NCBI RefSeq assembly: GCF_023380205.1
Contig: NZ_CP093361.1
Coordinates: 992,001-1,056,000, forward strand
Origin: Nicoliella spurrieriana
Lineage (GTDB): Bacteria; Bacillota; Bacilli; Lactobacillales; Lactobacillaceae
Direction of reading: 5' to 3'
Length of the DNA: 64,000 nt
Positions 1-10,556 of this stretch are shown here, piece by piece. The position numbers were made by a program, and so were the translations under genes. Below the pieces are notes generated by a model. That model did no database searches, had not been told where the DNA came from, and saw only the letters and a list, made by a program, of their open reading frames with translations. Within the stretch, counting starts at the first letter, position 1. Every line of letters starts with the position of its first letter.

Positions 1-1
1 G

Positions 2-949
2 AAGAACACTACTACTGGTGATTCATTAACTGATCCAAAGCACCCATTACACCTTGAATCAATGGAATTCCCTGACCCAGTTATTAGTGTTTCTGTTGAA
101 CCTAAGACTAAGGCTGACCAAGACAAGATGAACACTGCTTTACAAAAACTTGCTGAAGAAGATCCTACTTTTAAGGCTGAAACTAACCCTGAAACTGGTG
201 AAACCATTATCTCAGGAATGGGAGAACTTCACTTGAACATCATTGTTGATCGGATGAAACGTGAATTTAACGTTGAAGCTACTATTGGTGCTCCACAAGT
301 TGCTTATCGTGAAGCATTCACTAAGCCAACTAAGGCTCAAGGTAAGTTCATTCGTCAATCTGGTGGTAAGGGTCAATACGGGGACGTTTGGATTGAATTT
401 ACTCCAAATGAAGCCGGTAAAGGATTCGAATTCGAAGATGCTATCGTTGGTGGGGTTGTTCCTCGTGAATTTATCCCTTCAGTTGAACAAGGTTTGAAGG
501 AATCAATGGCAAACGGTGTCCTTGCTGGTTACCCATTGATTGATGTTAAGGCCAAGTTATACGATGGTAGTTACCATGATGTCGATTCTAGTGAAGCTGC
601 ATTTAAGATTGCTGCTTCAATTGCTTTAAGAAATGCTGCTAAGACTGCTGGTCCAGTTATTCTTGAACCAATTATGAAGGTTGATATCGTTGTTCCAGAA
701 GATAACATGGGTGATGTTATGGGACAAGTTACCGCTCGTCGTGGTAATGTTGATGGAATGGAAAGCCGTTCGAAGGCTCAATTGATTCATGCTTTCGTTC
801 CACTTTCTGAAATGTTTGGTTACGCAACGACATTGCGTTCAGCAACTCAAGGTCGTGGTACATTCTCAATGAGCTTTGACCACTACTCACCAGTTCCTAA
901 GGCCATTCAAGAAGAAATCATCAAGAAGAACGGCGGAAACGCTGAATAA
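2..949 (+). CDS. fusA: Elongation factor G, C-terminal part (5' end outside window)
   Basis: EF-G is the GTPase that drives ribosome translocation. The reading frame is open from the window edge (frame of base 2) to the TAA at 947-949, giving about 315 residues. These cover the end of domain II, then domains III, IV and V. The text TTTGDSLTD followed by [12 protein letters not shown] at the start is typical of the domain II/III boundary, and [10 protein letters not shown] plus [15 protein letters not shown] mark domain IV. The GTPase domain lies outside the window. In lactobacilli the str operon (rpsL-rpsG-fusA) usually sits directly before the S10 operon, as here. A strong terminator follows, so fusA closes its operon. 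Confidence 0.97.
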   Translation, partial: KNTTTGDSLTDPKHPLHLESMEFPDPVISVSVEPKTKADQDKMNTALQKLAEEDPTFKAETNPETGETIISGMGELHLNIIVDRMKREFNVEATIGAPQVAYREAFTKPTKAQGKFIRQSGGKGQYGDVWIEFTPNEAGKGFEFEDAIVGGVVPREFIPSVEQGLKESMANGVLAGYPLIDVKAKLYDGSYHDVDSSEAAFKIAASIALRNAAKTAGPVILEPIMKVDIVVPEDNMGDVMGQVTARRGNVDGMESRSKAQLIHAFVPLSEMFGYATTLRSATQGRGTFSMSFDHYSPVPKAIQEEIIKKNGGNAE

Positions 950-962
950 TAATTATATTATT

Positions 963-992
963 AAAAGAGCTCGTAGCTATGAGCTCTTTTTT
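963..992 (+). terminator. Rho-independent terminator of the fusA operon
   Basis: Perfect 10-bp stem AAAAGAGCTC / GAGCTCTTTT with an 8-nt loop, followed by a T run, 14 nt after the fusA stop. It separates the str operon from the S10 operon. Confidence 0.9.
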
Positions 993-1108
993 CTATACAT
1001 AAATAAATTGATTTAAAATTAAATTGCTAACATAAAAAAGTAATGATAATGATTACAGAAAAGATTTTAAAAATAATTTTGAAATGATCAATTATTTTAT
1101 ACAAACCC

Positions 1109-1137
1109 TTGCAACTAAGCTATAAATCGGGTATTAT
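1109..1137 (+). promoter_or_regulatory. Promoter of the S10-spc-alpha superoperon
   Basis: TTGCAA (1109-1114) and TATTAT (1132-1137) are separated by exactly 17 nt, a good sigma-A type promoter. Transcription should begin near 1144 and leave a leader of about 155 nt before rpsJ. The AT-rich stretch 993-1108 between the fusA terminator and this promoter shows no gene. Confidence 0.75.
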
Positions 1138-1143
1138 AGTTAA

Positions 1144-1299
1144 GTACTGATTTTTGAGGGGTTAATATACCCTAAACAGGACAGATGATAGCATTGATGT
1201 GAGAGATTGCGGCACACCCGGTTGCATTGCCATGAGGGTTGAGTCGGGAACTTTCACGGAGTTAGTCTTATTTTTAAAATAGACGAAGGAGGGAATACA
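1144..1299 (+). promoter_or_regulatory. Structured 5' leader of the S10 operon
   Basis: The leader between the promoter and rpsJ folds by eye into nested helices. GTGAGAG (1199-1205) pairs with CTTTCAC (1251-1257), and inside this CCCG (1217-1220) pairs with CGGG (1245-1248). A second hairpin with outer arms GTCT (1265-1268) and AGAC (1281-1284) stands immediately before the AAGGAGG ribosome binding site. Ribosomal operons of Firmicutes often carry protein-binding leaders for feedback control (known of the class). That this one is bound by an operon product such as L4 is inference. Confidence 0.6.
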
Positions 1300-1608
1300 A
1301 TGGCAAAACAAAAAATTCGTATTCGATTAAAGGCTTATGAACACCGCATTTTAGATCAATCTGCTGAAAAGATTGTCGCTACGGCTCAAAGAACTGGTGC
1401 CAAGATTTCTGGTCCAATTCCATTGCCTACTGATCGGACTGTTTACACTCTTTTAGCTTCACCACATAAGTTTAAGAAGTCACGTGAACAATTCGAAATG
1501 TTAACTCACAAACGTTTAATCGACATCTTGAATCCAACACCTAAAACTGTTGATTCATTGATGAAACTTGATCTACCAAGTGGAGTAGATATCGAAATCA
1601 AATTATAA
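1300..1608 (+). CDS. rpsJ: Ribosomal protein S10
   Basis: 30S head protein S10, 102 residues, the usual length. It also takes part in transcription antitermination as NusE (known of the family). The sequence [22 protein letters not shown] at the N-terminus and [16 protein letters not shown] near residue 70 are family hallmarks. AAGGAGG lies 7 to 8 nt before the ATG. It is the first gene of the long ribosomal operon. Confidence 0.98.
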   Translation: MAKQKIRIRLKAYEHRILDQSAEKIVATAQRTGAKISGPIPLPTDRTVYTLLASPHKFKKSREQFEMLTHKRLIDILNPTPKTVDSLMKLDLPSGVDIEIKL

Positions 1609-1642
1609 TTTTTAGAAATACAATCATATCGGAGGTGTACTC

Positions 1643-2278
1643 ATGACCAAAAAAGGAATCTTAGGTAAAAAAGTAGGAATGACTCAAGTATTCAGTGAAA
1701 ATGGTGAATTAACTCCAGTTACTGTTATTGATGTTACTCCTAATGTTGTTTTGCAAAAGAAGACCACTGAAAATGATGGTTACGAAGCAATTCAAGTTGG
1801 TTTTGACGACAAAAAAGCTGTTCGTTCAAATAAACCAGAAAAAGGTCATGCAGCAAAAGCAAAGACTAATCCTAAGCGCTTCATTAAAGAAATTCGAGAT
1901 GTTGAGCTTGGTGATTACAATGTAGCAGATGAAGTAAAGGCAGATGTCTTCCAAGCAGGTGACATCGTTGATGTTACTGGTATCTCAAAGGGTCATGGAT
2001 ACCAAGGTAACATTCATAAAGATGGTCAATCGCGTGGACCTGAAACTCATGGTTCTAGATACCACCGTCGTCCTGGTTCATTAGGTTCAATCATTAACCG
2101 TGTTGTTAAGGGTATGAAGCTACCAGGTCGGATGGGTAACAATACTGTTACCGTTCAAAACCTTGAAATTGTTAAGGCTGACACTGATAACAACGTTTTA
2201 CTTGTTAAGGGTAACGTTCCAGGTGCCAAAAAATCATTTTTAGTAGTTAGATCTGCAGCTCGTGGGTCTAAAAAATAA
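1643..2278 (+). CDS. rplC: Ribosomal protein L3
   Basis: 50S assembly-initiating protein L3, 211 residues, full length. It opens [17 protein letters not shown] and carries the [16 protein letters not shown] segment (about residues 132-147) that reaches toward the peptidyl transferase centre. CGGAGGTG precedes the ATG. It is followed by rplD after 17 nt. Confidence 0.98.
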   Translation: MTKKGILGKKVGMTQVFSENGELTPVTVIDVTPNVVLQKKTTENDGYEAIQVGFDDKKAVRSNKPEKGHAAKAKTNPKRFIKEIRDVELGDYNVADEVKADVFQAGDIVDVTGISKGHGYQGNIHKDGQSRGPETHGSRYHRRPGSLGSIINRVVKGMKLPGRMGNNTVTVQNLEIVKADTDNNVLLVKGNVPGAKKSFLVVRSAARGSKK

Positions 2279-2295
2279 GAAAGGAGGAACAATAA

Positions 2296-2919
2296 ATGAC
2301 AAGCGTAGCATTATACAAACAAGATGGTAGTAAAAATGGAAATGTTGACTTAAATGACGCCATTTTTAATATCGAACCAAACGATAGTGTTGTATTTGAT
2401 ACAATTACTATGCAACGTGCATCACAACGTCAAGGTACTCATGCTGTTAAAAACAGAAGTGCCGTTCGTGGTGGTGGTAAGAAGCCATGGCGTCAAAAGG
2501 GTACTGGTCGTGCTCGTCAAGGTTCCATTCGTTCACCACAATGGCGTGGCGGTGGAATTGTGTTCGGACCTACTCCTCGTTCATACGCATACCACCTTCC
2601 AAAGAAAGTTACTCGTTTAGCTGTTAAATCTGTTCTTTCTGAAAAGGTTGCTAACGATAACTTTGTTGTTGTTGATTCATTAGCATTTAGTGCTCCTAAG
2701 ACTAAGGACTTCAGCAATTTATTAAAGAATTTAGACGCTACTACTAAGACTTTAGTTGTTTTAGAAGATGACAATGAAAATGCTGCTTTATCAGCACGTA
2801 ACTTAGAAAATGTTACTGTAATCAGCGCTAAGGGTGTTAATACTCTTGATGTTGTTCACAGTGACAAGGTTGTTATCACTAAGGCTGCTCTTTCTCAAGT
2901 AGAGGAGGTGCTCGCATAA
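2296..2919 (+). CDS. rplD: Ribosomal protein L4
   Basis: 50S protein L4, 207 residues, lining the exit tunnel. The tunnel loop is visible as [20 protein letters not shown] (about residues 58-77). L4 is the classic repressor of the S10 operon in gamma-proteobacteria. Whether it acts on the leader at 1144 here is unknown. AAGGAGG precedes the ATG. Its stop codon overlaps the rplW start by one base, which suggests translational coupling. Confidence 0.98.
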   Translation: MTSVALYKQDGSKNGNVDLNDAIFNIEPNDSVVFDTITMQRASQRQGTHAVKNRSAVRGGGKKPWRQKGTGRARQGSIRSPQWRGGGIVFGPTPRSYAYHLPKKVTRLAVKSVLSEKVANDNFVVVDSLAFSAPKTKDFSNLLKNLDATTKTLVVLEDDNENAALSARNLENVTVISAKGVNTLDVVHSDKVVITKAALSQVEEVLA

Positions 2920-3206
2920 TGGAATCACGCGATATCATTTTGCGTCCTGTTATCACTGAAGCAACTACTGCTTTAATGGATGACAAACGTTATACATTTG
3001 ATGTAGACGTACGGGCAACTAAGACGCAAGTTAAAAAGGCAATTGAAGACATCTTTGATGTTAAAGTTGTTAAAGTAAACATTATGAATCTTAAGGGTAA
3101 GAAGAAGCGCCAAGGATCATTCATTGGTTATACTAAGAAACGTCGTAAGGCGATTGTTACCTTATCTTCTGACTCAAAGGAAATTCAATTATTTAGTGAA
3201 AAATAA
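2919..3206 (+). CDS. rplW: Ribosomal protein L23
   Basis: 50S protein L23, 95 residues, at the tunnel exit where trigger factor and SRP dock. It begins [20 protein letters not shown]. The A of its ATG is the last base of the rplD TAA, and its ribosome binding site (AGAGGAGGTG) is inside rplD. Confidence 0.98.
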   Translation: MESRDIILRPVITEATTALMDDKRYTFDVDVRATKTQVKKAIEDIFDVKVVKVNIMNLKGKKKRQGSFIGYTKKRRKAIVTLSSDSKEIQLFSEK

Positions 3207-3231
3207 AATTTTAAAATAGGAGGGGAATACT

Positions 3232-4074
3232 TTGGCACTTAAAAAGTACAAACCAACCAGTAATGGTCGTCGTAATATGACTAGCCTTAACTATAAGGAA
3301 GTTATTACGACTGAAAAGCCTGAAAAGTCTTTATTGGCTGCCAAGAAACACCAAGCTGGTCGTAATAACTCTGGCCGCATGACTGTTCGTCATCGTGGTG
3401 GTGGTAACAAGAACCAATACCGTATCATTGACTTCAAGCGTAACAAAGATGATGTTATGGCTACGGTTCAATCAATCCAATATGATCCTAACCGGACTGC
3501 TAACATTGCTTTGTTAGTATACACTGATGGGGTTAAATCATACATCCTTGCTCCTAAGGGACTTAAGGTTGGCGATAAGGTTGAATCAGGTGTAAATGCT
3601 GATATTAAAGTTGGTAATGCTTTACCATTGAACAAAATCCCAGTTGGTAGTATTATTCATAACATCGAATTAAAGCCTGGTAAGGGTGGTCAATTAGTTC
3701 GTTCTGCTGGTGGTTCAGCTCAATTATTAGGTAACGAAGGTAAGTATGCTTTAGTTAAGCTATCATCTGGTGAAGTTCGAATGATTCTTTCTGTTAACCG
3801 TGCTACTATTGGTAGTGTTGGTAATGAAGAACATGGACTAGTTAATACTGGTAAAGCCGGTCGTACTCGTTACAAGGGTCAACGTCCACATGTTCGTGGT
3901 TCTGTAATGAACCCTAATGATCATCCACATGGTGGTGGGGAAGGTAAAGCACCTGTTGGGTACCCATCTCCATTATCACCATGGCACAAGAAGACTGTTG
4001 GAAAGAAGACTCGTTCTAAGCGTGCTCGTTCTAACAAGATGATTGTTCGTCGTCGTAAAGGTTCAAAGATGTAA
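3232..4074 (+). CDS. rplB: Ribosomal protein L2
   Basis: 50S protein L2, 280 residues, needed for subunit joining and peptidyl transfer. The C-terminal [18 protein letters not shown] segment (about residues 226-243) contains the conserved histidine region, followed by a strongly basic tail. The start is TTG at 3232, 8 to 9 nt after AGGAGGGG. Homologues begin [17 protein letters not shown], which supports this start. Confidence 0.98.
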   Translation: MALKKYKPTSNGRRNMTSLNYKEVITTEKPEKSLLAAKKHQAGRNNSGRMTVRHRGGGNKNQYRIIDFKRNKDDVMATVQSIQYDPNRTANIALLVYTDGVKSYILAPKGLKVGDKVESGVNADIKVGNALPLNKIPVGSIIHNIELKPGKGGQLVRSAGGSAQLLGNEGKYALVKLSSGEVRMILSVNRATIGSVGNEEHGLVNTGKAGRTRYKGQRPHVRGSVMNPNDHPHGGGEGKAPVGYPSPLSPWHKKTVGKKTRSKRARSNKMIVRRRKGSKM

Positions 4075-4114
4075 TATAATTAATCATTGATGAAAATGTA
4101 AGGGAGGTTTTATA

Positions 4115-4393
4115 ATGAGTCGTAGTTTAAAGAAGGGACCATTCGCTGATGCCAGTCTTCTAAAGAAGATTGATGCTCAAAAAGATTCTGACAAGAAGTC
4201 AGTAATTAAAACTTGGTCTCGTCGGTCAACTATTTTTCCAAGCTTTATTGGTTATACTATTGCTGTTTATAACGGAAGAAGACACGTTCCCGTTTACGTT
4301 CAAGAAGACATGGTAGGACACAAGCTTGGTGAATTCGTACCAACCCGTACTTTCCATGGTCACGCTAAGGGTGACGATAAGAAAACTGTTTAA
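4115..4393 (+). CDS. rpsS: Ribosomal protein S19
   Basis: 30S head protein S19, 92 residues. It starts [18 protein letters not shown] and has the conserved [18 protein letters not shown] stretch near residues 68-85. AGGGAGG precedes the ATG. Its place between rplB and rplV is the universal S10-operon order. Confidence 0.98.
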   Translation: MSRSLKKGPFADASLLKKIDAQKDSDKKSVIKTWSRRSTIFPSFIGYTIAVYNGRRHVPVYVQEDMVGHKLGEFVPTRTFHGHAKGDDKKTV

Positions 4394-4410
4394 ACAAGGA
4401 GGATTAATAA

Positions 4411-4758
4411 ATGGCTGAACAAGTTACATCAGCAAAAGCTACTGCAAGAACTGTTCGTATTGCCGCTCGTAAGGTCCGCCTTGTAGTTGATCTTATTAGA
4501 GGGAAGAGCGTGGCAGAAGCCAGTGCAATCTTGAAATTCACTCCCCGGGGTGCTTCTCCAGTTGTATCAAAGGTTCTTATGTCAGCTGTAGCTAATGCAG
4601 AAAATAATTTTGATTTAGATCGTGAAGACTTAGTTGTAAGTGAAGCATATGTAAATGAAGGACCAACCTTAAAGCGTTTCCGTCCTCGTGCAAAGGGTTC
4701 AGCTTCACCAATTAACAAGAGAACTAGTCATATCACTGTCGTAGTTTCTGAAAAGTAG
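4411..4758 (+). CDS. rplV: Ribosomal protein L22
   Basis: 50S protein L22, 115 residues, with the beta-hairpin [20 protein letters not shown] (about residues 89-108) that reaches the exit tunnel and where macrolide-resistance changes are known in other species. CAAGGAGG precedes the ATG. Confidence 0.98.
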   Translation: MAEQVTSAKATARTVRIAARKVRLVVDLIRGKSVAEASAILKFTPRGASPVVSKVLMSAVANAENNFDLDREDLVVSEAYVNEGPTLKRFRPRAKGSASPINKRTSHITVVVSEK

Positions 4759-4770
4759 GAGGTATAACGC

Positions 4771-5493
4771 GTGGGTCAAAAAGTAAATCCAAACGGATTC
4801 CGTGTGGGTATCATCCGTGATTGGGAAGCAAAATGGTATGCTGAACATGATTTTGCTGCTAATCTTAAGGAAGATCTCCAAATCCGTAAATATATCGCAG
4901 AAAGACTTTCTGATGCTTCTGTTTCTACTGTAGAAATTGAACGTGCTGCAAAGCGTGTTAACGTTTCTATTCATACTGCAAAACCTGGTATGGTTATTGG
5001 TAAGGGTGGATCCGAAGTTGAAAGTCTTCGTAAGCAATTAAATTCATTAACTGGTAAGCGTGTGCACATCAACATTATCGAAATCAAGAAACCTGATTTA
5101 GATGCAATTCTTGTTGGTGAAAACATTGCTGCTCAACTTGAGGGTCGTGTGGCCTTTCGTCGTGCAATGCGTCAAGCAATGCAACGTAGTGTTCGTTCAG
5201 GAGCTAAGGGAATTAAAACCCAAGTTGCTGGTCGTTTAAATGGTGCTGACATGGCTCGTATCGAATCATATGCTGATGGAACTGTTCCATTGCATACTTT
5301 ACGTGCCGACATTGATTATTCATGGGAAGAAGCACACACTACTTATGGTGCTATTGGTGTTAAGACTTGGATCTATCGTGGTGAAGTTTTACCAGGCCAA
5401 GCTGCAGTAAACAATGATGTTCCTGCAAACAACAATAACAACAACCGTCGTAACAATAATCGTCGTAATAATAACCGTAAAGGAGGGGAATAA
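4771..5493 (+). CDS. rpsC: Ribosomal protein S3 with Asn/Arg-rich tail
   Basis: 30S protein S3, 240 residues, part of the mRNA entry helicase. The KH domain [14 protein letters not shown] lies near residues 73-86. The GTG start at 4771 follows AGGAGGT by 7 nt and gives the standard [13 protein letters not shown]. The last 25 residues or so form a low-complexity tail of runs of Asn broken by Arg-Arg pairs and ending in KGGE. It replaces the usual short basic C-terminus. Confidence 0.98.
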   Translation: MGQKVNPNGFRVGIIRDWEAKWYAEHDFAANLKEDLQIRKYIAERLSDASVSTVEIERAAKRVNVSIHTAKPGMVIGKGGSEVESLRKQLNSLTGKRVHINIIEIKKPDLDAILVGENIAAQLEGRVAFRRAMRQAMQRSVRSGAKGIKTQVAGRLNGADMARIESYADGTVPLHTLRADIDYSWEEAHTTYGAIGVKTWIYRGEVLPGQAAVNNDVPANNNNNNRRNNNRRNNNRKGGE

Positions 5494-5495
5494 GC

Positions 5496-5927
5496 ATGCT
5501 AGTACCAAAACGTGTAAAGCATCGTCGTGAACATCGTGGTAAATTACGTGGTCGCGCTAAGGGTGGTAGATCAGTTGCTTTCGGAACTTATGGTTTACAA
5601 TCATTAGATTCTCACTGGATTACCAACAGACAAATCGAAGCTTGTCGTGTTGCTATCACTCGTTACATGAAGCGTGGTGGGAAAGTTTGGATTAAAATTT
5701 TCCCTCATAAATCATATACTGAAAAAGGTGTCGGAGTTCGTATGGGTAATGGTAAAGGTGCTCCTGCTGGATGGGTTGCTCCTGTTAAACGTGGTAAGGT
5801 GTTGTTTGAAGTTGGCGAAACTTCTGACGAAGTTGCCAAAGAAGCTTTACGTTTAGCTGCTATGAAGCTTCCTGTACGTACTAAGATTGTTAAAAAGGAA
5901 GTAGGTGGCGAATCAAATGAAGGCTAA
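5496..5927 (+). CDS. rplP: Ribosomal protein L16
   Basis: 50S protein L16, 143 residues, near the A-site tRNA elbow. Starts [15 protein letters not shown] and holds [15 protein letters not shown] (about residues 82-96), where the conserved arginine before it is a known hydroxylation position in other bacteria. Its 3' end overlaps the rpmC start by 11 nt. Confidence 0.98.
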   Translation: MLVPKRVKHRREHRGKLRGRAKGGRSVAFGTYGLQSLDSHWITNRQIEACRVAITRYMKRGGKVWIKIFPHKSYTEKGVGVRMGNGKGAPAGWVAPVKRGKVLFEVGETSDEVAKEALRLAAMKLPVRTKIVKKEVGGESNEG

Positions 5928-6111
5928 AGAAATTAATGAATTAACCACTGATCAAATGCACGAAAAAGAACAAGGTTACAAAGAAGAATTGTTTAACCTT
6001 CGTTTTCAATTGGCTACTGGACAATTGGAAAATACTGCAAGATTAAAACAAGTTCGTAAGAACATTGCACGTATTAAGACTGCACTTCGTCAAAAAGAAT
6101 TAAACAAGTAA
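5917..6111 (+). CDS. rpmC: Ribosomal protein L29
   Basis: 50S tunnel-exit protein L29, 64 residues. An in-frame GTG at 5905 would add four residues, but the ATG at 5917 gives the family-typical [14 protein letters not shown] and stands about 8 nt after AGGTGG, so I chose it. The helical hairpin and the motif [14 protein letters not shown] are clear. Confidence 0.95.
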   Translation: MKAKEINELTTDQMHEKEQGYKEELFNLRFQLATGQLENTARLKQVRKNIARIKTALRQKELNK

Positions 6112-6136
6112 GAATACGATAAAAGGAGGTTTATAC

Positions 6137-6403
6137 ATGAGCGAAGAACGTAATGAACGCAAGGTATACCGTGGTCGTGTTGTTTCTGACAAGATGGATA
6201 AGACTATTTCTGTAATTGTTGAAACTACTAAGACTCATTCAACTTACGGTAAGCGGGTTAAGTATTCAAAGAAATATAAAGCACATGATGAAAAGAATGA
6301 AGCTAAGAATGGCGACATTGTTGAAATTATGGAAACTCGACCATTATCAGCCACTAAGCATTTCCGCTTAGTTAACATTGTTGAAAAGGCTGTTACTATC
6401 TAG
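6137..6403 (+). CDS. rpsQ: Ribosomal protein S17
   Basis: 30S primary assembly protein S17, 88 residues, an OB-fold. Visible motifs are [19 protein letters not shown] and the C-terminal [27 protein letters not shown] precedes the ATG. Confidence 0.98.
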   Translation: MSEERNERKVYRGRVVSDKMDKTISVIVETTKTHSTYGKRVKYSKKYKAHDEKNEAKNGDIVEIMETRPLSATKHFRLVNIVEKAVTI

Positions 6404-6451
6404 TCATTTTATCGTATTCCAACGATTCAAATACGAAGGGAGGATTTTACC

Positions 6452-6820
6452 GTGATTCAACAAGAAAGTCGTTTAAAAGTTGCCGATAACTCAGGTGCTC
6501 GTGAAATTTTAACTATTAAAGTTTTAGGTGGATCAAGCAGACGTTATGCAGGAATCGGTGATACTATTGTTGCTACTGTAAAACAAGCAACACCAGGTGG
6601 CGTTGTCAAAAAGGGTGACGTTGTTAGAGCTGTTATTGTTAGAACTAAGTCTGTATCTCGTCGTAAAGACGGTTCATACATTCGTTTTGACGAAAACGCT
6701 GCTGTTATCGTTAATGATGACAAGAGCCCTCGTGGAACTCGTATTTTCGGACCAGTTGCACGTGAATTACGTGACAACAATTTCATGAAGATCGTTTCAC
6801 TAGCTCCTGAAACACTATAA
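6452..6820 (+). CDS. rplN: Ribosomal protein L14
   Basis: 50S protein L14, 122 residues, the usual length, forming an intersubunit bridge. GTG start at 6452 after GGGAGG, giving [19 protein letters not shown], an almost universal N-terminus. [14 protein letters not shown] lies near residues 97-110. Confidence 0.98.
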   Translation: MIQQESRLKVADNSGAREILTIKVLGGSSRRYAGIGDTIVATVKQATPGGVVKKGDVVRAVIVRTKSVSRRKDGSYIRFDENAAVIVNDDKSPRGTRIFGPVARELRDNNFMKIVSLAPETL

Positions 6821-6851
6821 TCACTACTAAACGCCAAGGAGGTGCCATAAT

Positions 6852-7160
6852 ATGTTAATTAAAACTGGTGACAAAGTTCGTGTAATCAGTGGTAAAGACA
6901 AGGGTAAAGAAGGAACTGTTACTAAGACTATTGCCTCAAACGATCGCGTAGTAGTTGAAGGTGTTAACATCGTTAAGAAGCATCAAAAAGCTTCACAAAC
7001 TAACCCACAAGGTGGGATTAATGATGTAGAAGCACCTATTCATGTTTCTAACGTTATGATCATTGACCCTTCTAATAACGAACCTACTAAGATCGGTATC
7101 AGAGAAGATAACGGTAAGAAAGTTCGTTTTTCAAAGAAAACTAATACTGCACTTGATTAA
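6852..7160 (+). CDS. rplX: Ribosomal protein L24
   Basis: 50S assembly initiator L24, 102 residues, with the KOW motif [16 protein letters not shown] at residues 8-23. AAGGAGG precedes the ATG. Confidence 0.98.
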   Translation: MLIKTGDKVRVISGKDKGKEGTVTKTIASNDRVVVEGVNIVKKHQKASQTNPQGGINDVEAPIHVSNVMIIDPSNNEPTKIGIREDNGKKVRFSKKTNTALD

Positions 7161-7188
7161 TATTTAGTGAAAGGAGGATATCTCAGTT

Positions 7189-7731
7189 ATGCCAAGTCGT
7201 TTACAAGACAAATATGCTAATGAAATTTCAAAATCATTAGTTGAAAAATTCAAATACTCATCAATCATGCAAGCTCCTAAGCTTGATAAGATTGTTTTGA
7301 ACATGGGTGTTGGTGACGCTGTTACTAACGCTAAGAACTTAGATGAAGCAGTTTCTGAATTAGCTTTGATTTCTGGTCAAAAGCCCTTAGTTACTAAGGC
7401 AAAGAAGTCAATTGCTGGATTTAGATTGCGTGAAGGTATGTCAATTGGTGCTAAAGTTACTTTACGTGGCCAACGGATGTATGAATTCTTAGATAAGTTG
7501 ATCAACGTTTCACTACCACGAGTTCGTGATTTCCATGGAGTTAGCAAGAAATCATTCGATGGTCGCGGAAACTACACCTTAGGTGTTCGTGAACAATTAA
7601 TTTTCCCAGAAATTAACTACGATAACGTTAACCGTGTTCGTGGATTAGATGTTGTTATTGTTACTACTGCTAATAGTGATGAAGAATCACGTGAATTATT
7701 AGCACAATTCGGAATGCCATTCACTAAATAG
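7189..7731 (+). CDS. rplE: Ribosomal protein L5
   Basis: 50S central protuberance protein L5, 180 residues, binding 5S r[19 protein letters not shown] (about residues 30-45) and the C-terminal [20 protein letters not shown] are diagnostic. AAAGGAGG precedes the ATG. Confidence 0.98.
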   Translation: MPSRLQDKYANEISKSLVEKFKYSSIMQAPKLDKIVLNMGVGDAVTNAKNLDEAVSELALISGQKPLVTKAKKSIAGFRLREGMSIGAKVTLRGQRMYEFLDKLINVSLPRVRDFHGVSKKSFDGRGNYTLGVREQLIFPEINYDNVNRVRGLDVVIVTTANSDEESRELLAQFGMPFTK

Positions 7732-7753
7732 TGAATAATAGGGAGGCTTTATA

Positions 7754-7939
7754 TTGGCTAGAAAAGCATTAGTTTTAAAAGCAAATCGTCCTGCAAAGTT
7801 CTCAACTCAAAACTATACAAGATGTGAACGCTGTGGACGTCCTCACTCTGTTTACAGAAAATTCCATCTATGCCGTCTTTGTATTCGTGATTTAGCCCAC
7901 AAGGGTCAAATTCCTGGTATGAAGAAGGCCAGCTGGTAA
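7754..7939 (+). CDS. rpsN: Ribosomal protein S14, zinc-binding (type Z)
   Basis: 30S head protein S14 in its short zinc form, 61 residues. The two pairs CERC (24-27) and CRLC (40-43) supply the zinc ligands. TTG start at 7754 after GGGAGG. Firmicutes often keep a second, zinc-free S14 elsewhere for zinc starvation. None is in this window. Confidence 0.97.
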   Translation: MARKALVLKANRPAKFSTQNYTRCERCGRPHSVYRKFHLCRLCIRDLAHKGQIPGMKKASW

Positions 7940-7969
7940 AATTTAAAAATAAAGGGAGGTTTATCGTTT

Positions 7970-8383
7970 ATGTCTATGACAGATCCAATTGCAGATTTTT
8001 TAACTAGAATTCGTAACGCCAACATGGCTCGTCATGAATCAGTTGAAGCTCCTGCATCAAAAATTAAACGTGCCATTGCAGAAATCCTTAAGCGTGAAGG
8101 ATTCGTTCGCGATGTTGAATACATTGAAGACGACAAGCAAGGCGTTATCCGCGTATTCTTAAAGTACGGTAAGGATAGCGACGGTCGCAACAACCGTCGT
8201 GTTATCACTGGTTTGAAGCGTATTTCTAAGCCAGGGTTACGATCATATGTTGATTCACAATCTATTCCTAAGGTTTTAAATGGTTTAGGAATTGCTATTA
8301 TTTCAACATCTGAAGGCGTTATTACTGATAAAGAAGCTCGTGCCAAGAAGATTGGTGGAGAAGTATTAGCTTACATTTGGTAA
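7970..8383 (+). CDS. rpsH: Ribosomal protein S8
   Basis: 30S central assembly protein S8, 137 residues. A second ATG lies two codons later, but spacing to GGGAGG (10 nt against 16) favours 7970, giving [18 protein letters not shown]. The C-terminus ending GEVLAYIW is canonical. S8 is a known repressor of the spc operon in E. coli. No target structure was recognised here. Confidence 0.97.
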   Translation: MSMTDPIADFLTRIRNANMARHESVEAPASKIKRAIAEILKREGFVRDVEYIEDDKQGVIRVFLKYGKDSDGRNNRRVITGLKRISKPGLRSYVDSQSIPKVLNGLGIAIISTSEGVITDKEARAKKIGGEVLAYIW

Positions 8384-8410
8384 AATTCTAAAAGTATTGG
8401 AGGTGTAATT

Positions 8411-8950
8411 GTGAGTCGTATTGGTTATAAAAAGGTTGAATTACCTGAAAAGGTTGAATTCAGTCAAGATGATGATAAGTTAACTGTTAAGGGCCCTAAG
8501 GGAACTTTATCAACAGTTCTTTCACCAGAAATTGCGGTTAAGGTTGAAGGTAACGTTGTTACTTTTGAACCTAGTGTTCGTTACACTAACAAAGTTCGTG
8601 CACTTCATGGAACTATGCGTGCTAATTTCAACAACATCGTTGAAGGTGTTTCTAACGGTTTCAAGAAAACACTTAAGCTTGTTGGGGTTGGATACCGGAC
8701 TCAATTAAAGGGAAAGACTTTGATTCTTAATGTTGGTTATTCAAATCCAGTTGAAATGGAAGTTCCAGAAGATCTTGAACTAGAAGTTCCAGATAATACA
8801 ACTATTAACATTAGTGGAATCAACAAACAACATGTTGGAGATTTTGCTGCTAAGGTTCGTGCCGTTCGTTCACCTGAACCATATAAGGGTAAGGGTATTC
8901 GTTACGAAGACGAATATGTACGTCGTAAGGAAGGTAAAACTGGTAAGTAA
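8411..8950 (+). CDS. rplF: Ribosomal protein L6
   Basis: 50S protein L6 near the GTPase-associated centre, 179 residues. GTG start 8411 following TGGAGGTG. The signature [14 protein letters not shown] lies close to the C-terminus. Confidence 0.98.
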   Translation: MSRIGYKKVELPEKVEFSQDDDKLTVKGPKGTLSTVLSPEIAVKVEGNVVTFEPSVRYTNKVRALHGTMRANFNNIVEGVSNGFKKTLKLVGVGYRTQLKGKTLILNVGYSNPVEMEVPEDLELEVPDNTTINISGINKQHVGDFAAKVRAVRSPEPYKGKGIRYEDEYVRRKEGKTGK

Positions 8951-9001
8951 TATTATTATTACTTATTATTTTGCTACTATATTAAATTAGAGGTGACTAT
9001 T

Positions 9002-9358
9002 TTGATTTCAAAACCAGATAAGAACAAGACACGTCAACGTCGTCATTTGCGTGTCCGTAACAAGATTTCTGGTACTGCCGAGTGCCCACGCTTGAACGTT
9101 TTTCGTTCTAATAAAAACATCTACGCTCAAATTATTGATGATGTAGAGGGTGTGACGCTTGCTAGTGCCTCAACTCTCGATAGCGAAGTTAGTGAAGGAA
9201 ACAAGACTGATCAAGCTAAGCTCGTGGGTAAATTAGTTGCAGAACGTGCAACTAAGAAGAACGTTAAAAATGTTGTATTTGATCGTGGAGGTTATCTATA
9301 CCATGGCCGTGTTCAAGCCTTGGCAGAAGCCGCTCGTGAAAATGGACTAGAATTCTAA
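9002..9358 (+). CDS. rplR: Ribosomal protein L18
   Basis: 50S 5S-rRNA-binding protein L18, 118 residues. An in-frame GTG at 8993 would add three residues, but it lies inside the ribosome binding site AGAGGTG. The TTG at 9002 gives the family start [19 protein letters not shown] and a 6 to 7 nt spacing, so it is preferred. C-terminal [16 protein letters not shown]-type helix present (here ENGLEF). Confidence 0.95.
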   Translation: MISKPDKNKTRQRRHLRVRNKISGTAECPRLNVFRSNKNIYAQIIDDVEGVTLASASTLDSEVSEGNKTDQAKLVGKLVAERATKKNVKNVVFDRGGYLYHGRVQALAEAARENGLEF

Positions 9359-9378
9359 AAAGGAGGAATTGACAACAA

Positions 9379-9897
9379 ATGGCTAAAAAAATTCGTCCGA
9401 ACCAAATTGACCCAAGCAAGTTAGAACTTGAAGATAATGTTGTTGCTATTAATCGGATTACCAAGGTTGTTAAAGGTGGACGTCGTCTACGTTTCTCAGC
9501 TTTAGTAGTTGTTGGTGACAAGAACGGACATGTTGGTTTCGGTACTGGTAAAGCTCAAGAAGTTCCAGAAGCAATTCGTAAGGCTGTTGAAGCTGGTCGC
9601 AAGAGTTTGATTGAAGTACCAATCGTTGGAACTACAATCCCTCATGAAGTTGTTGGTGTCTTCGGTGGTGGAAAGATCATGTTGAAGCCAGCCGTTGAAG
9701 GTTCTGGAGTTGCTGCTGGTGGAGCCGTTCGTGCCGTTATGGAATTAGCTGGTATCGGTGATGTTACTAGTAAGCGTTTAGGTTCAGATACACCAATCAA
9801 CTCTGTTCGTGCAACTTTTGAAGGATTAACTTCATTGAAGAGTGCAGAAGAAGTTTCTGCTTTACGTGGTGTTTCTGCTCAACACTTAGCAGAATAA
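9379..9897 (+). CDS. rpsE: Ribosomal protein S5
   Basis: 30S protein S5, 172 residues, at the mRNA entry channel. The dsRNA-binding fold [20 protein letters not shown] (residues 22-41) and [19 protein letters not shown] near the C-terminus are typical. AAGGAGG precedes the ATG. Confidence 0.98.
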   Translation: MAKKIRPNQIDPSKLELEDNVVAINRITKVVKGGRRLRFSALVVVGDKNGHVGFGTGKAQEVPEAIRKAVEAGRKSLIEVPIVGTTIPHEVVGVFGGGKIMLKPAVEGSGVAAGGAVRAVMELAGIGDVTSKRLGSDTPINSVRATFEGLTSLKSAEEVSALRGVSAQHLAE

Positions 9898-9911
9898 GGA
9901 GGAGTTTAGAG

Positions 9912-10094
9912 ATGGCTCAATTAAAAATTACTTTAGCTCATAGTGCAACGCACCGTCTCCCTAAGCAACGTAAAATCGTTGAATCACTTGGTTTACACCG
10001 AATCAACAGTTCTGTTGTAAAACCAGATAACGAAGCTGTTCGTGGTGCTCTATTCAAGATTGCACATTTAGTTAAAGTTGAACAAGTTAAGTAA
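9912..10094 (+). CDS. rpmD: Ribosomal protein L30
   Basis: 50S protein L30, 60 residues. Begins [20 protein letters not shown], matching bacterial L30. AGGAGG precedes the ATG by 9 nt. It sits in the usual place between rpsE and rplO. Confidence 0.97.
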   Translation: MAQLKITLAHSATHRLPKQRKIVESLGLHRINSSVVKPDNEAVRGALFKIAHLVKVEQVK

Positions 10095-10124
10095 TTTATT
10101 AATTAATAAGGAGGTGTACTTTTA

Positions 10125-10556
10125 ATGAAGTTAAATGAATTAAAAGCTGCTGAAGGTTCACGTTCATCAAGATCAAGAATTGGTCGTGGTCGTGGAAGCA
10201 AGGGTAAGACCGCTGGACGTGGACAAAAAGGTCAAAAAGCTCGTAGCAAGACTCGTTTAGGTTTTGAAGGTGGGCAAATGCCTCTTTACCGTCAAATGCC
10301 AAAGCGTGGCTTTTCTAACATTAACCGTAAGGAATATGCAGTTGTTAACTTAGCATCACTAAATCAATTTGATGATGGTGCAGATGTTACTCCTGAAAGT
10401 CTTGCAGATGCTGGTTTAGTTAAAAACGTTAAGTTTGGAATTAAGGTTCTTGGCGATGGCGATTTGACTAAGAAATTGACTGTTAAAGCTAACAAGTTCT
10501 CTAAGTCAGCTCAATCAGCAATTGAAAACGCTGGCGGTAAAATTGAGGTGATCTAA
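10125..10556 (+). CDS. rplO: Ribosomal protein L15
   Basis: 50S protein L15, 143 residues. The Gly/Arg-rich N-terminal extension [20 protein letters not shown] (about 18-37) and [17 protein letters not shown] are diagnostic. Its TAA overlaps the secY ATG by one base. Confidence 0.98.
   Translation: MKLNELKAAEGSRSSRSRIGRGRGSKGKTAGRGQKGQKARSKTRLGFEGGQMPLYRQMPKRGFSNINRKEYAVVNLASLNQFDDGADVTPESLADAGLVKNVKFGIKVLGDGDLTKKLTVKANKFSKSAQSAIENAGGKIEVI

Noticed and set aside
4404-4718. Long open frame antisense to rplV
   Set aside because: Mirror of a strongly biased ribosomal gene. No ribosome binding site or recognisable protein.
5430-5485. Short repeats that might suggest a CRISPR array
   Set aside because: They are in-frame Asn/Arg codon repeats in rpsC with no spacers.
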